Position numbers and translations under genes: made by a program
The notes under the pieces: model-generated
What the model was told of the DNA's origin: nothing
The model's database searches: none
What the model saw: the letters and a program-made list of their open reading frames with translations, nothing else
Shown here: positions 40,363 through 52,424 of the stretch, piece after piece
How the letters are laid out: the number at the start of each line of letters is the position of its first letter
Position numbering within the stretch: position 1 is the first letter of the stretch
Origin: Symbiodinium natans
Taxonomy: Eukaryota; Sar; Dinophyceae; Suessiales; Symbiodiniaceae
Reading direction: 5' to 3'
Assembly: GCA_905221605.1 (NCBI GenBank)
Contig: CAJNDS010002645.1
Location: forward strand, 255,854-319,853
Length of the DNA stretch: 64,000 bases

Positions 40363-41078
40363 TTAGAGGGCTTAGGGCTTAGGGCTTAGGGCTTAGGGCT
40401 TAGGGCTTAGGGCTTAGAGCTCCCAAATTCACAAACCGAAGATGGTGCTCATCTCTTAGGTCAGTTCGGTTCAAAAATCAAAAAACCTTAAAGCCTAAAC
40501 CCCAAACCTCCCTACGATGCCCCAAACAGGCAGAGCAACAAGCCAGCTGCTTTGAGTGCTTCGTGTGTCTCCACTTCTGTCATCTGGAGCAAACTTGGCT
40601 GCACGAGAGATGCCAGCTGCCATTTAGGTTTCGGGTTTTGGGTTGTAGGGTTTAGGGTCGAAGGCTAGGGGTTTTAGGGTTTAGGGTTAGCGGCTTAGGG
40701 TTTCAAGGTTTAGGGTTTAAGGCATAGGGTTTTAGGGTTTTGGGTCTAAGTCAAAGGTTTAGGATGTTAAGGATTAGGGTTCAAGGCTGAGGGTGGTAAG
40801 GTTCTAGGGTTTACGGCTTTGGGTTTAGGGTTGAGAGGGGAACGCTGAAACTTTTCAATGCGCAGCCTGACCCTAAAGTCCGTTCACTTCGGCATTTCGA
40901 CCTACAAGGCTGCATACCTTCAACCCCAAATCCTAAACTGAACACCCTAAAAGCCCTGAAGGCTAGGATCCTAGGCTTGAATCTTCCGTGCAAGGGTTTA
41001 GAGTTTGGGGTTTAGGGTTAAGGGTTGAGGGTTTAGGGTGTAGGGTTTAGGGTTTAGGGTTTAGGGTTCAGGGTTTCA
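40356..41078. repeat. Telomere-like repeat zone including a GGGCTTA array
   Basis: 40356-40418 holds about eight perfect GGGCTTA units; 40623-40840 and 40990-41078 hold degenerate TTTAGGG. This is upstream (transcript sense) of the TIR-like gene's first recognised exon, so it may mark its 5' region. Confidence 0.85.
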
Positions 41079-41589
41079 GGCCAGCCAGGCAACACCTCTG
41101 CAGGCAAGGTGTACATGGGAAAGAGGAGGGGTGCAAATTCGACATCCACAGCTCCTTCGAGGGTCTTGGACTTTGGAAATCTTCAGGTTCAAGGTTTAGG
41201 GGTGCAGGGGTCAGGCGTTTTTAAGTTTTGGGTGTGGGGCTCTAAGGCTATGGCTTTAGGGTTTCGGGTAGAACGGCTCGGTCTCATCGTGCTTGAAAGC
41301 TGGGGCTCCCATTTCGGTGCTGAGGCTGAGGATTGGGTGCAAGATGGCATTTGCAGGAGTCCTTGTCGGAAGAAACCAAGCACCCGAATTTTGAGAGAAA
41401 TACCCAAATGTGCAGTTTTCTTACAGAGTGCTTTGTGGGGTACGACCGCCCGGTCGAAATGTTGCAGATGGTTCTGTCTCAGGGTCGAGGCTTGCCATTT
41501 TGCGGTCTAGACTAAAAGCAGGAATAATAAACAAATAGCAGTACAAAGAGTCATAAATTATTTTACTTCGAACATCCCCACCTTCTCTG

Positions 41590-42060
41590 GTTAGAGATAC
41601 TCTGGGGTTGGGCATTCTAGGAACACTCTGGGGTTAGGTACTCCAGGAACACTGTGGCGTTATGCACTCCAGGCAGTTTCTGGGGTTGGGCACTCCAGGG
41701 GGTTCTCTGGGATTGGGCACTCCAGCAAGTTTCTGGGGTTGGGCACTCCAGGGAGTCTCTTGGGCACTCCAGCAAGTCTCACTCCAGAATCTGGGGTTGG
41801 GCACTCCAGGGAGACTCTGCGGTTGGGCACTCCAGGGAGTCTCCGCAGTTGGCCACTCCAGGGAGTACTGCAGAAAGTCTCTGGGTTGGGCACTCCAAGA
41901 CTCCGGGGTTGGGCACTCCAGAGAGTCTCTGAAGTTGGGCACTCCAGGGAGACTCTGGGGTTGGGCACTCCAAAGTCTGGGTTGGGAACTTCAGCGAGTC
42001 TCTGGGGTTGGGCACTCGAGAGAGGTCTCTGGGGCTGGGCACTCCAGGGAGTCTCCAGGA
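41590..42060. repeat. 26-30 bp minisatellite (GGGTTGGGCACTCCAGG)
   Basis: About 17 tandem copies of a unit with core GGGGTTGGGCACTCCAGGGA and a variable AGTCTCT link, lengths 18-30 bp. It stays open in most frames on both strands (for example Cys-Pro-Thr-Pro-Glu repeats), which explains several long but unreal frames here. Confidence 0.95.
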
Positions 42061-42229
42061 GTAGACCGGGCGAGGAGAACCCGGGCGATGAGAAAATTGA
42101 GTTTAAAATCTAACAACCCCACACCGAAGGTGGGGAAAAATACTAATACTAACCATAATGGTACTACTAATACAAATGCCAACGCAACCGCACCATCCTC
42201 TGGCCGATTGATTTACTATAACAATACTG

Positions 42230-44130
42230 CTATAGTACTACTATAACAATGCTATAAGCATGATACTGTAGCAAGTCTATAACAGTAGTAATTCTAGAAG
42301 TTTAAGAAGATAATACGACTATTATCATACTACAATAATAACAACAATGGTAATAGTAAAGTAATAATAATTGTAAGATACAAAATAATATCTATCAAAA
42401 GAACAGCCTCGAACACTGCGCCGTGACATTGTCAGGGTCGAGCCCAACAAATATTGGGCTTGAATGTCTTTTAACCATGCACACTTTACATCCCTTTCCT
42501 CTATACCTAGCAACCCTTCAGATACAAGCCCCACAAACAGCTTCTGCAAACCTCACAACACTTCCACATCTCGTATGCTCAAACCCCAAACCCTTCAACC
42601 TGAACCCAAGCCCTTGAAGCCCCACACCCTGAAGACAAAACCGAGATTCCCAAAGCTCCAAAAGACACCCCCCACAGTTCCCGCCTTCGTTCTTTCGGTC
42701 CCTCAAGGATCTGGCAAATTTCGCCAGTGCACTTTCAGATCTTCCCGAGCACCCGCAAGCCATGGCTTGAAGGCTTAGGACAACTTAGGCTACGTTGTTG
42801 CTTGACGCCGTAGTGTTGTGGCTTCGAACTGAGCTCGTCGGCGCTGGCTTGCTTTCTTGCTTCATAAAACTGACGCAAACATGCCTTTTATTCGGACCTT
42901 AGTTACACGTGTCGTTCCAGGGATTCGATACGACCAACCTGGCAGCCAAATCCTTCCCATGCGTCAATTCGCCTGCCTTAAACCAGCCAATCTTCAACCC
43001 GAAGCTCTTGCACCCACGACCAGCATGCACAGCACCGCACATGAAGAGCATCAACAAAACTCGTGCAATCACGAAGAATCAACTGCATTGACATGGACCG
43101 AATCTTCGCTTTTTAATCACACACAAACGAGGTCTCACAATAGAACCATCACACAGGCATGTTAGCTAAGCGAGGTGAGGCTCCAAACGTACTGGCTCGT
43201 AAATGGCTGCAACGAAACCTCAACCCCTCTGCACTTTTGTACTTTTTGGTAGCGGACTGAGGCTCATGAATATGTCTCTTTGCGCTCAGAGAGATCCAAG
43301 AGCTCAAGAAGTCAGGGGGCCTCAATCTACAAGAAATTTCTAATGTCTTCGAAAGTTATATCCCGACCACATTCACGCCGAACCCCCCAAAAAACTGCAA
43401 ATATCTCCGATCCCGTTTCCACCTCGAACCAAGCACTCCAAACCCTAGACCCTTGGTTGTTTCATTTTCCGAAAAAAGGTGGAAGATACCACACGATGAA
43501 TCTGTCAATCCATGGTTTCATCTAGGCTTCAAGCAGCGTTTGCCTGCTCCCAAGATATGCTTTTCCGTGTTCGTCATCCTATCTGCTTCCGGCGTTTTTC
43601 AGGCTGGACTGCAGGTTTCCTGAATCAGAATCCCTTGCTTGTGTGTTCGGTTTCGTCTGGGGTTTTTTCAATTTCGACTCTTGACTCTCACACCTGAACA
43701 ATGCACACAAGGCATAATTAGATCAAGGATCCCAGAACATCTAGTGAGTTTTGCACCCTACCTGCCATGACAACGGTCGCTTTTCCTCGCCGGAACGAAC
43801 GAAAGCAAAGCACGAGAATTGACTCCCGAGCAAAGGCAGCAGTTTGCCAAATGATCCAACACCAGTTCAGGTCTTCAGCTTACCTGAACGCTGCAGCCAG
43901 AAACCTTTCGTGGCTCCGCCGTCGCCGCTTATGTCGCACGTGCGGCATCTGCCATGACAGCGTCGGCAGCAGCCACGGCACAGCGGAGATCTTCGACGTT
44001 TATTTCTCCATGTGGTCGTCGTACATCATTTCAGCAATCTAACGATTCAAATCTTGAGCAGCTTCATCAACGGATCCATGTGATTGCAACTCCGGTGCTC
44101 GTGCTGATATCTTTGTTCTCCATTGAAGGA
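42230..44130. other. No gene recognised
   Basis: 42230-42390 is AT-rich with ATA/CTATA repeats. The rest has ordinary composition and short scattered frames without splice pairs I could connect. A segment near 42640-42760 (minus; LAKFARSLRDRK) might be an exon, but is unsupported. Confidence 0.4.
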
Positions 44131-44138
44131 CACATGCA

Positions 44139-46134
44139 TCAAGGCCAGGCGTGGGCGCGGATGCCTTGCTTCCGCAAAGCCAACAGGACCTGGTAGGTGT
44201 CCTGGATCTCTCCCTCTCCGCCATACAGGCCTCGACGGTGAAAGGGTATCCAAGCTGTGTGTTTCCTCTGTTTCCCCCGTTTCTTACAATCTGTTCTCAA
44301 AAGAAAGCCGGCGCGTTGCGCAAGTTTACCGATATTTCATCGAGGATCCGTAGCGCTCGAAGGCGAAATGGTCTTCCCAGAAAAACTCGTCCAAGACACC
44401 TGGAGCAAGGGAGTGTTGCTGCTTTACTCCGAGATTGTTGTGCAAAGGTGACAATCGATGTGCATCGTGTTCCATCTTGCTTGGCCTGAAGTTGACAACT
44501 TCTCTACCACGTTGAGCTTGATGGGAAGATGTGCGTGAACTCAGCACTACCCAGAATAATGAGGTGACACAAGAGAGCTATTTTTTGCACACTCAGCTAT
44601 TTGCCGGTAACCTCTATCTCCCTGGATCTTCAAATCCAAGCCCGACATTCGCCGGAGGTGTGCTAGAGTACGGGGCTGTCGGGCCTTTAGCTTCGGGGTA
44701 GGGTTATGTGTGCATGCCGTGCGAGACCCGAAGACAAAGCAAACACACGCAAGACGAAGTAGCTGTTCGATACATCTTTGTCTCCTCTACACGATGGTGC
44801 AGCTCGCCCAGCACATGGCGCGGGTTTGAACCAATTCGGAGAAATTCTCGGCAAGTTTCGCGGACCCTTGTCATGAAATTTCCAGAAATTTTCACGGACC
44901 ATTTTCGCCAAATTCCCAGGAAATGTCACGGACCAATTTCGCGAAATTCCCAGGAATTTCCAAGGCATCATTTTCATGAAAATTCCCGAAAACTTCATCG
45001 TCAAAAAAATGGCTTTCTCATGGCGTTTCATGACAATGGTCCGGAGACCGTCTCAATGAAAATTTCGACTGTCGTCACTTTTTAAGCAACCATGCCTCAA
45101 AAACCCTCCCAAAATACTCAAAAGCTGGGTTTGTTGAGGGTGTGCTCGAGGCTGCCACCCCGAGAAGGCAAGGGAACGCACGCGAACGCTTTGCGAACAC
45201 TTTCGAGCGCTTTGCGAGCACAGAACGCACGCCAACCAAAACCTCCCCCCAGACCCCGTCTCAAAACGGGAACCCTTCTGCTGCGCGTTCGTGAAAAAGG
45301 ATGCAGCCTTGAAGGAAAAACTGCACAAACCCTGAGAGAAAAAGAGGCCTCGTTCTGCAAGGCCACCAGGCCGGAGGATCCTTGCAAGGCGACAGCACAG
45401 GTGACGGAATTTGGTGACAGACCTTGGGGCGGGGGTTGCAGAACGGGGACTGTTTTGTAGGGCTTTGGAGTGGCCTTTCAGCCCTTGACTTGGGCTCCAA
45501 GATGCCCCACGTCCCCCTAACTCTCTCTACCTTTCGGAAGGAAGCCAATGCCGCAGAGGGGGCCCCTGAAAAAGAGCAGCTCGCAAACTTTCGACACGTA
45601 CTTCCCATGCAGTGGAGAAAATACACCAAGCTTGTCTTTGTCCTACACTTTGCAGGCTTGCAACAAAGTTCCGCAGGCTTGTTCGATGTGGCGACTTTGA
45701 TCCAGGAACAGTCTTCCTGCAAATCTAAGCGTGGCTGAGCTCATCTTAGCTGGCCGATCGAAGAACCAGACCATCCTGTCTGGACAGCTAGAATTCCGCC
45801 TTTCCTACCCGCACAAAAGCAATGCAACCCTTTTGCTGGTTTGTTGCGCCTTCCTGCCTGTGAGCATCTCAGTTCTTCACCACACCCACAAGGGCGTGTG
45901 GAGTGCATACCAATCATCCGCGAATGTGCGTGAGCTATACATTGATTATACATTGAGCGAGCTTGAAGCCCGTCCCAAGAGACAGCAGGCCAGCTGGCAG
46001 GGAAATGGCCTCTTCTCTATAGTTCAGTACAACTGAGGAGCTCAACTCTGTAGGTGTTCGTTGCTGGACAGGCTGAGGAGCTGCGCCACAAGTTCGCGCT
46101 CGATGCGGGGTTCATCTATGTCCAGCTTGAACAC
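44139..46134 (-). CDS. Uncharacterised family (KLDIDEPxIE ... DEFFWEDH ... GIRAHAWP), 3' part
   Basis: Exon 46047-46134 reads VFKLDIDEPRIERELVAQLL then SLSSNEHLQ. It joins, with matching phase across a 1.65 kb GT-AG intron, to exon 44330-44399, VLDEFFWEDHFAFERYGS. The last exon reaches stop at 44139 with YQVLLALRKQGIRAHAWP. From memory, this combination (a KxDIDxPxIE strand, a D-E-F-F-x-E-x-H motif and a final L-R-x-x-G-I-R-x-H-x-W) recurs in predicted dinoflagellate proteins, with FkbM-methyltransferase-like sequence in front. That is recollection, not a search. The start of the last exon is unresolved. A segment at about 48621-48690 (ANAFNTSLGWLADAYRKHLG) could be an upstream exon; if so, the palindrome and microsatellite block at 47.2-48.2 kb is intronic. 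Confidence 0.6.
44868..45000. repeat. 34-36 bp imperfect tandem repeat
   Basis: Four diverged units of the form AAATTCCCAGGAAAT-TCACGGACCAATTTCGCG, within the long intron of the 44-46 kb gene. Confidence 0.75.
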
Positions 46135-47173
46135 CTCACTTGGACTACCAGCGACTACCCCAGCCAAGCTTACAGTAAAACCAATGCGTGTAACCAGGGC
46201 CGATGCATAAGAGACCCCCGCAGAAATCCCCACCCCCTGCAAGACGCAATTCTTACATGTTCAAGATTGACGCCTCAGGTTGCGAGCTCCAGGACTTCAG
46301 GACTTGGGCGTAAGAAAATCGACCTAGACTCGGAACGTTCCATCGAAACTGCGCCGATGCCCAAGCCCGACACTTGCAAAGGCGAGCAGCGCAAAAGTCT
46401 TCCGGTGAACACAACTGCTCCTCAGATCCAACTCGGCGGAACAACTTGCCGTGGGCTATAGGTCCAAAGGTTTCTGGAATAAGGGCAGTGTAATGCATTT
46501 TAATGCCAAGGAACCCCTGCCTAAAGCGGGATCGGTCTCCAGTTCCATTGCTCACAGGAAACCCATGCCGACATTACAACCTGAGCGCACCTGTCGTCTG
46601 AATGTCACGGGGGCTTAAACGTCGACTTTGCTTCAGCCCAACTTCCTCTCGACATGGACAGCTGTTCAACACATTCCACCCCGGTGGCAGTCGCAGCAAC
46701 CCGACGCCTTTCGGACGAAATGCCATGAGATGCACGGGATTGTTGGGAACGCCCTGGGTGGCCACCACGGGCTCCTCCCAGGCAATGATGCACAAGGTGG
46801 TCGGGACATGGCTCTGTCTGTCAACTCATCGATCCGATGCACTCGAAATGCACTAAAAATGGAACCTGAGAACTCTTTGCTTTCAAGCGGTTGGAAGTTG
46901 ACATCCAGTTAAACTCTAGCACACGTTAGCACAGGTAATGTCTGGCTGCCTAGCTTTTGGGGAGATGTCTGCATGTTAACGGCCTGGCAAACCCCGCTAA
47001 ACCCCAAACAAGGGCGGAGTCCATGCCCTGCCCAGCCCTGCTGGCTCCGTTGAGAAGCTGAGGCGGCTTATCCATTCCGTCGGCACGCAGTACGTTGGTG
47101 GCGGGTTCACTTCCTCTGCGGGGGTGGAATTGGGGATGTTTTGTGGGAAGACAGTGAATCCAAGAGTTAAGGA

Positions 47174-48248
47174 AAACTAACTCTGAAGTTAATTGACCGG
47201 CATCGGGCCGGCTCGACGCCCCTTAGGTCCAGCACAATTAACTCTCGATTTAATTGCCTGTTAACGTCGCGCGACGCAGCCCATGCCGGCAAGCTGCTCA
47301 AGGAAAACAATTAAATCAAGATTTAATTGTTTCTGCTAGACGACCCCAACCCGCAGAAACAATTAAATCACGATTTAATTGTTCCCCCCTAACTTTCAAC
47401 AATTAAATCACGATTTAATTGTTCCCCCTAGAGGAATAGTAATAATAATAATAGTAGTAATAGTACTAATAATAATAATAGTAATAATGATAATAGTAAT
47501 AGTAATAATGATAATAATAGGAATAATAATAATAGTAATAATAATAATAATAATAATAGTAGTAACAATAAGAAGAAGAATAATAATAATAGTAATAGTA
47601 ATAGAAATAGTAATAGTAATAGTAATAAGAGTAATAGTAATAGCAATAGCAATAGTAATAGTAATAGTAATCGTAATAGTAATAATAACAGTAATAGTAA
47701 TAGTAATAGTAATAGTAATAGTAATAGTAATAGTAATAGTAAGAGTAAGAGTAATAGTAATAGTAGTAGAAATAGAAGAAGAATAAGAATAATAATAATA
47801 CTAAAAATAATAATCATAGGAATAGTAATAGTAATAGGAATAGTAATAGTAATAGTAATAGTAATAGTAATAGTAATAGTAATAATAATAGTAATAGTAA
47901 TAGTAATAGTAATAATAATACTAATATTAATCGTCATAATAAGACTAATAGTAATAGTAATAGTAAGACTAATCGTAGTAGGAAGAATAAGACTAATAGT
48001 AATAGTAATAAAAAGACCAATAGTAATAGTAATAATAATCGTGCAATTAAATCATGATTTAATGGTGCAAACAGGTACCAATTAGCACAAATCTTTGCTA
48101 CACCATTAACTCACGATTTAATTGTCTTCCAGTCAAACGCAAAGAAACACAATTAAATCACGATTTAATTGTGCTTGTGTAGGGACAAGGTATGTCGAGG
48201 TAGGTCAAAACCCAACCCAGAAGCAACAATTAAATCAGGATTCAATTT
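47174..48248. repeat. Cluster of nine 22-bp palindromes flanking a microsatellite
   Basis: Near-perfect palindromes with arms CAATTAAATC and GATTTAATTG and a two-base centre. Positions: 47174-47195 (degenerate), 47235-47256, 47308-47329, 47360-47381, 47400-47421, 48044-48065, 48103-48124, 48150-48171, 48227-48248 (degenerate). Five lie left and four right of the AAT/AGT array. Bases just outside the arms differ between copies but still pair within a copy (AAA with TTT at 47308, CA with TG at 48150). Confidence 0.95.
47436..48042. repeat. AAT/AGT (TAATAG) microsatellite
   Basis: About 600 bp of TAATAG / AATAAT / AGTAAT repeats with AAGAAG and AAGACT interruptions, almost without C on this strand. 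Ile/Val-rich and Leu-rich frames across it are artefacts. Confidence 0.95.
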
Positions 48249-49161
48249 TTTTTAACTTCTGGATTCATGGGTTTTCATGTTTTGTGTTCTGGGCTTGACG
48301 CATGCTCAACTTTTGCATGGGTTCCAGAGGGGCGGCGAGGGGACGCACTCCCCCTCCAGTACTTAAAACCCTTTGGCGGCTTTTTGGGTTTTTGTAAAAC
48401 TCGGGGGGCTCATAGTAGGGGAAGGGATTAGGTAACGAGCTGGCTCAAGGGTTGAGCAATACTGAGCCCACCGCCCACCCCCAAAGGTGGTCAAATATGA
48501 TGCCGTTCCTTGGGTCTTTGGCGCATTCCCTCCAACCGCAACGGAATATCGTGTGCATGCTTGGCACAAGCAGCGTTTGGGCTGGGCATAAAAGCAAGGC
48601 TGAAGGCGTTTCGGGAGCCCTGGCTCTGTCCAAGGTGCTTGCGGTAGGCATCAGCCAGCCAACCCAGCGAGGTGTTGAAGGCATTTGCACCTGCCAGCAT
48701 GCTTGAATCCCACTTGCCAGCATGCTTGAATCCCACTCAGCGCATTGGTGTTTCACCTGTTCTAGGGCTTGTCGCAATTGAGAGGGGGCTTGGAGTGCCC
48801 TGCAACGACATCTTGACGGTCGAGACTGAGAAACAGATAGAAACAGAATCCTACTTTATTGATAAACGCAGGTTCGCGGGAGTGGCATCCGGGCGCGAGC
48901 GTCGCCTGCATCAAAGAGCAGCCGTCGGCCCTTGTCAGCCCAGGCCTCGGCAATCGTCCAGAAGCCCTAGGCCCTTTAGGGCCTTCATAGAAACCAGAAA
49001 GACACATGAGAGATGCGCCCGTGTAGCAAAGAGGACTCAAGCCGGCAGCTTTCAAGTTCCGAAAGCCCTTCTAGGAACTCCTCACGGATTGGATTTTAGG
49101 GCTCACCAGGGCTTCAGAGCACACTTACAACTACGTGGGTCCATGCAGCACTGGGAACAAC

Positions 49162-49284
49162 TACCCAGACCCCTGGGAGGACCCCAAAATTTGACCCCCC
49201 AAATGGTACCCCATACTACCATTGGGTAATTCTTAGGAACCCTTAAGGGGATCTACTTTTTGGGTCCTCCCAAGGGTCTGGGTA
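49162..49284. mobile_element. Second foldback (MITE-like) element
   Basis: Left arm TACCCAGACCCCTGGGAGG...CCCAAAA and right arm TTTTTGGGTCCTCCCAAGG...CTGGGTA are inverted copies of about 28 bp with one or two mismatches, around a 66 bp centre. The sequence differs from the 2826/8486/52322 family. No coding capacity. Confidence 0.8.
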
Positions 49285-49551
49285 CATGCTTAGGGTTGCT
49301 TTGGTGAGGGGCTTGGGCCAAATTTCACCAGGGAGCCGCATTGGACAGGAACAAGTAGTCCAGGCTCATGTCCAATGATCCGCCCTTGTGCCCTCAGCAA
49401 CTCAGGAATCTAAGGGACTCGACTAATGGCCGCATATTACACTTCTTCAGAGACCTTATGGATTGTCACGTCAGGGTCCGAGGCTCCGGTTTGCAAGAAT
49501 GGCCGTCCCCTTACAGACCCTGAACGCTAAGTCCAGTTCCTGATCAAACCC

Positions 49552-49612
49552 TAAACCTTGTATACACCCTAAACCCTAAACCCTAAACCCTTAACATCCC
49601 TAAACCCTAAAA
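49552..49612. repeat. CCCTAAA cluster
   Basis: CCCTAAA units in C-rich orientation, 110 bp before the G-rich array at 49726, so the two face opposite ways. Confidence 0.85.
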
Positions 49613-49725
49613 GAGCTTTGCAAAACTGGCCTGGATCTCCTTGATGCTCCTGGAAGGACTTCTTCCAGCGTAGCGGCTCGGGCACACGGCGCCAGTAGGA
49701 CTCGCCTTGCAGGGCTCCGGCAGAG

Positions 49726-49889
49726 GGTTTAGGGTTTAGGGTTTAGGGTTTAGGGTTTAGGGTTTAGGGTTTAGGGTTTAGGATGTAGGGTTTAGGGTTT
49801 AGGGTTTAGGGTTTAGGGTTTAGGGTTTAGGGTTTAGGGTTAGGGTTTAGGGTTCAGGGTTTAGGGTTTAGGGTTTAGGGTTTAGGGCG
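49726..49889. repeat. Long near-perfect TTTAGGG array
   Basis: About 23 units of TTTAGGG with only four irregularities (GATGTAGGG, a GGGTTAGGG deletion, TTCAGGG, GGGCGG end). It is the longest and cleanest interstitial telomere tract in the window. Confidence 0.95.
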
Positions 49890-52320
49890 GTTGCAAGAGC
49901 CAGGCATGCCAAGATGTTCCGGGCACAGAGAAGCAACAGCCATGTCTTGAATAATTTGGCTTTCGTGGGGATTCTTGCTGAACTGCAGAGCCAGGCTGTA
50001 ACCATCAGACGAGGGTTCCTTCGAAGCTCCCTGTTCCCACCCTCCCAAGCCGCACTTCAAGATCCTACGTTCTGAAGCCACTGCTAAAAGCCTCTGGTCC
50101 TCAAAGCTCTAGACTCTCCATATCTCTCCATAGCCGACGCCACCTCAAAAAGCAAAACTCTCCATGGCCGGCGCCACTGAAACCTTCTGGGAACGAAGCT
50201 GCCCATGGCCAAGAACCAACACGTTTGCGTCATACTTTTCTCTATTACTCAACACGCCTGTCGACCGCATGAATTTCCCCGCCGCAAAAAACCCCAATTA
50301 CAATATTATTGATGCGCGTGCGTGAACTTACCTATTCAGTTAATACAAAATGAGCTGTGAACAAGGCCCAGAGAACTAAATATTAGAAAAGGTGAACGCA
50401 GTGAGCCCGTGAAACATATTCAATAGGGCCTCAATATTACTAGTACGATTGTACCCCGCGCAATATCAGTAGTATTAATTTTGTAAGCAGATGAACGGGC
50501 ACATTATCAAAGACGTCTTTTCGCCCAACCTTCACCATCCTTCTGAGAACAAAAAACACGGTAGCCGCTGCAGAACGCTTCCACGGCAAACCTTCTGGCC
50601 ATCAAAGTCTCCTTGAAGCAGAACCCCGCACAGCAAACACTGCCTGAACCTTCTTGCAACTAACAACATCCACAACCAACACCGCCACAACCGATGAATC
50701 TCATTGAACATGTCCAGAGCCTTCGCCACCAAGATCTTCCGGCACCGTGGTAAGACTAGACTGCTTTCCATAGTCCAAGCTGCCAAAACTTTTTGTAAGT
50801 TCGAGTTGTGAACAAGTCTTCAAGCAGCAGTGTACCCACGAATCCGAGGAACTCATGCCTACAAACAGCCCGCTTCACTCTGCTCATTCGGCCAATTCAT
50901 TCCTTCTGTCCACTGGCTCATGAAACAGTTGCCCGTAGAGTTTCTCACTTACGCATACGTTTACTTTCTCAAGATGAGTTCATTAAGCTCGAAGACACGC
51001 ACAGCGGGAATTCCCAACCCTTCCTTCGCATGTCAGCTAGATACGCAACCGCCGCCCCCTTCATCGCTGAAACCTTTGGAAGCCGCGTCGCAGAAAGCCG
51101 CAGGATGGCGCAGCGCGCCCGCCAGTGGCTCGATCCACTGCCTTATGGGGGACTTCGAGTCCGAAAGCGTCCGCCATTTTAGTTGGGGTGTCTAGGACTC
51201 TTCAAAAACTTAGCACCCTCAAGGGTAAGAGTGCTCTTTTTGTTGCGGATGTTGTTTTGTTGTGGGTGCAAAAGGGGCCACCAAAGAAAAACTGAAAAGG
51301 ACGCTGCGGGGTCTGTGTTCTCATACTCACGGGGTTGTAGGTGTTTTAGGAGGTTAAACGTGTCTTCATGGTTGTTTCAGATATCGCTTGCACATGCCTT
51401 GTTCTTTGTTTCAAGAGGTTGAATGTGACTTCGTGGGTAGACTGAGTTGTGAGTTCGACTTGGGCGACGTTTTGCGGCCCATTCAGCCATGCGCTCGCTC
51501 TTTATGTCAAGGGCTGTTTCTGACAGCAATCACGACCCGAATCCCACTCAACGCTCCTTTTGGGAAACAGGTCTTCCTTTGCACCGGGGGGCGTAGTTCA
51601 CCACAACTAAACACCAAATGAAATGCTCGCTGCCCGTCTCTGGGTTCACGTGGCTGGAGTTTTTCTTCGGGACTCCTTTTTTGATTCTGATTTGGGTGCG
51701 GGTTCTCTCTGTTTCCATAAGAAAGCTGGAAAGCTTCCATTTTCTCTGTATTTCCGTAGGAAAACCTCTATCTTCTCTACATGTCCATAGGAAAACCTCC
51801 AATTTCTCTGTATTTCCATAGCAAAAACCTCTCTTTTCTATCTGGCCGGTGAGCGCGATGAGTACAAGTTCTAGGGGGCGACAGAGGCTAATCTGAGCCC
51901 CACCTGGATCTAGACTCTACTCCCCGTACAGTTGTGGGGACAGAATGGGTTCGATGGGACACACGTTGGTCTTCCGGATCCACGTGCTGCCGCAAGGACA
52001 AGGTGTTGCTGGACCTCTCCCAGAAAAGTGAGAAGATGGCTGGATGCTCTTTCGCAAGTGAAGCCTCCACGCCATCCTCAGGTTGTCGTCTCATGGTTTA
52101 AGGTTTAGGGTTTAGGGTTTAGGGTTTTCGGTTTAGGGTTTAGAGTTTAGGGTTTCGGGTGTAGGGTTTTGGACACAATATAAAAAAATGTCTATTATTT
52201 GAGCACCAAATCGGCGACGAAGGCCTGGCATCCCTGCTAGGATCTTGCTATGACTGTTTCCAATGTACGTCAACTTGCTGGGTCTTTGGATGGCATCCTT
52301 TTGCAATGCAGACTGCTGGT
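49890..52320. other. No gene recognised
   Basis: Ordinary composition with no exon pair I could join. 51725-51830 carries about three diverged units of roughly 35 bp (TTTCTCTGTATTTCC, ATAGGAAAACCTC). 52098-52170 is a TTTAGGG cluster. Confidence 0.5.
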
Positions 52321-52321
52321 C

Positions 52322-52424
52322 ATGTGGGGGTTACGAAAATAGGGGACCCCTAAGACCCCCAAATAGTAGGGTTCCCTTGTACTAAGGACCCCAATAAGGC
52401 ACCCCGAATTTCGGAAACCCCCAT
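52322..52424. mobile_element. Foldback MITE-like element, copy 3
   Basis: Left end ATGTGGGGGTTACGAAAATA, right end TTTCGGAAACCCCCATATG. It shares the inner words CCCAAATAGTAGG and TTCCCTT with copy 2. Confidence 0.8.

Noticed and set aside
47379-47937. 135- and 169-codon Ile/Val- and Leu-rich frames
   Set aside because: Products of the AAT/AGT microsatellite.
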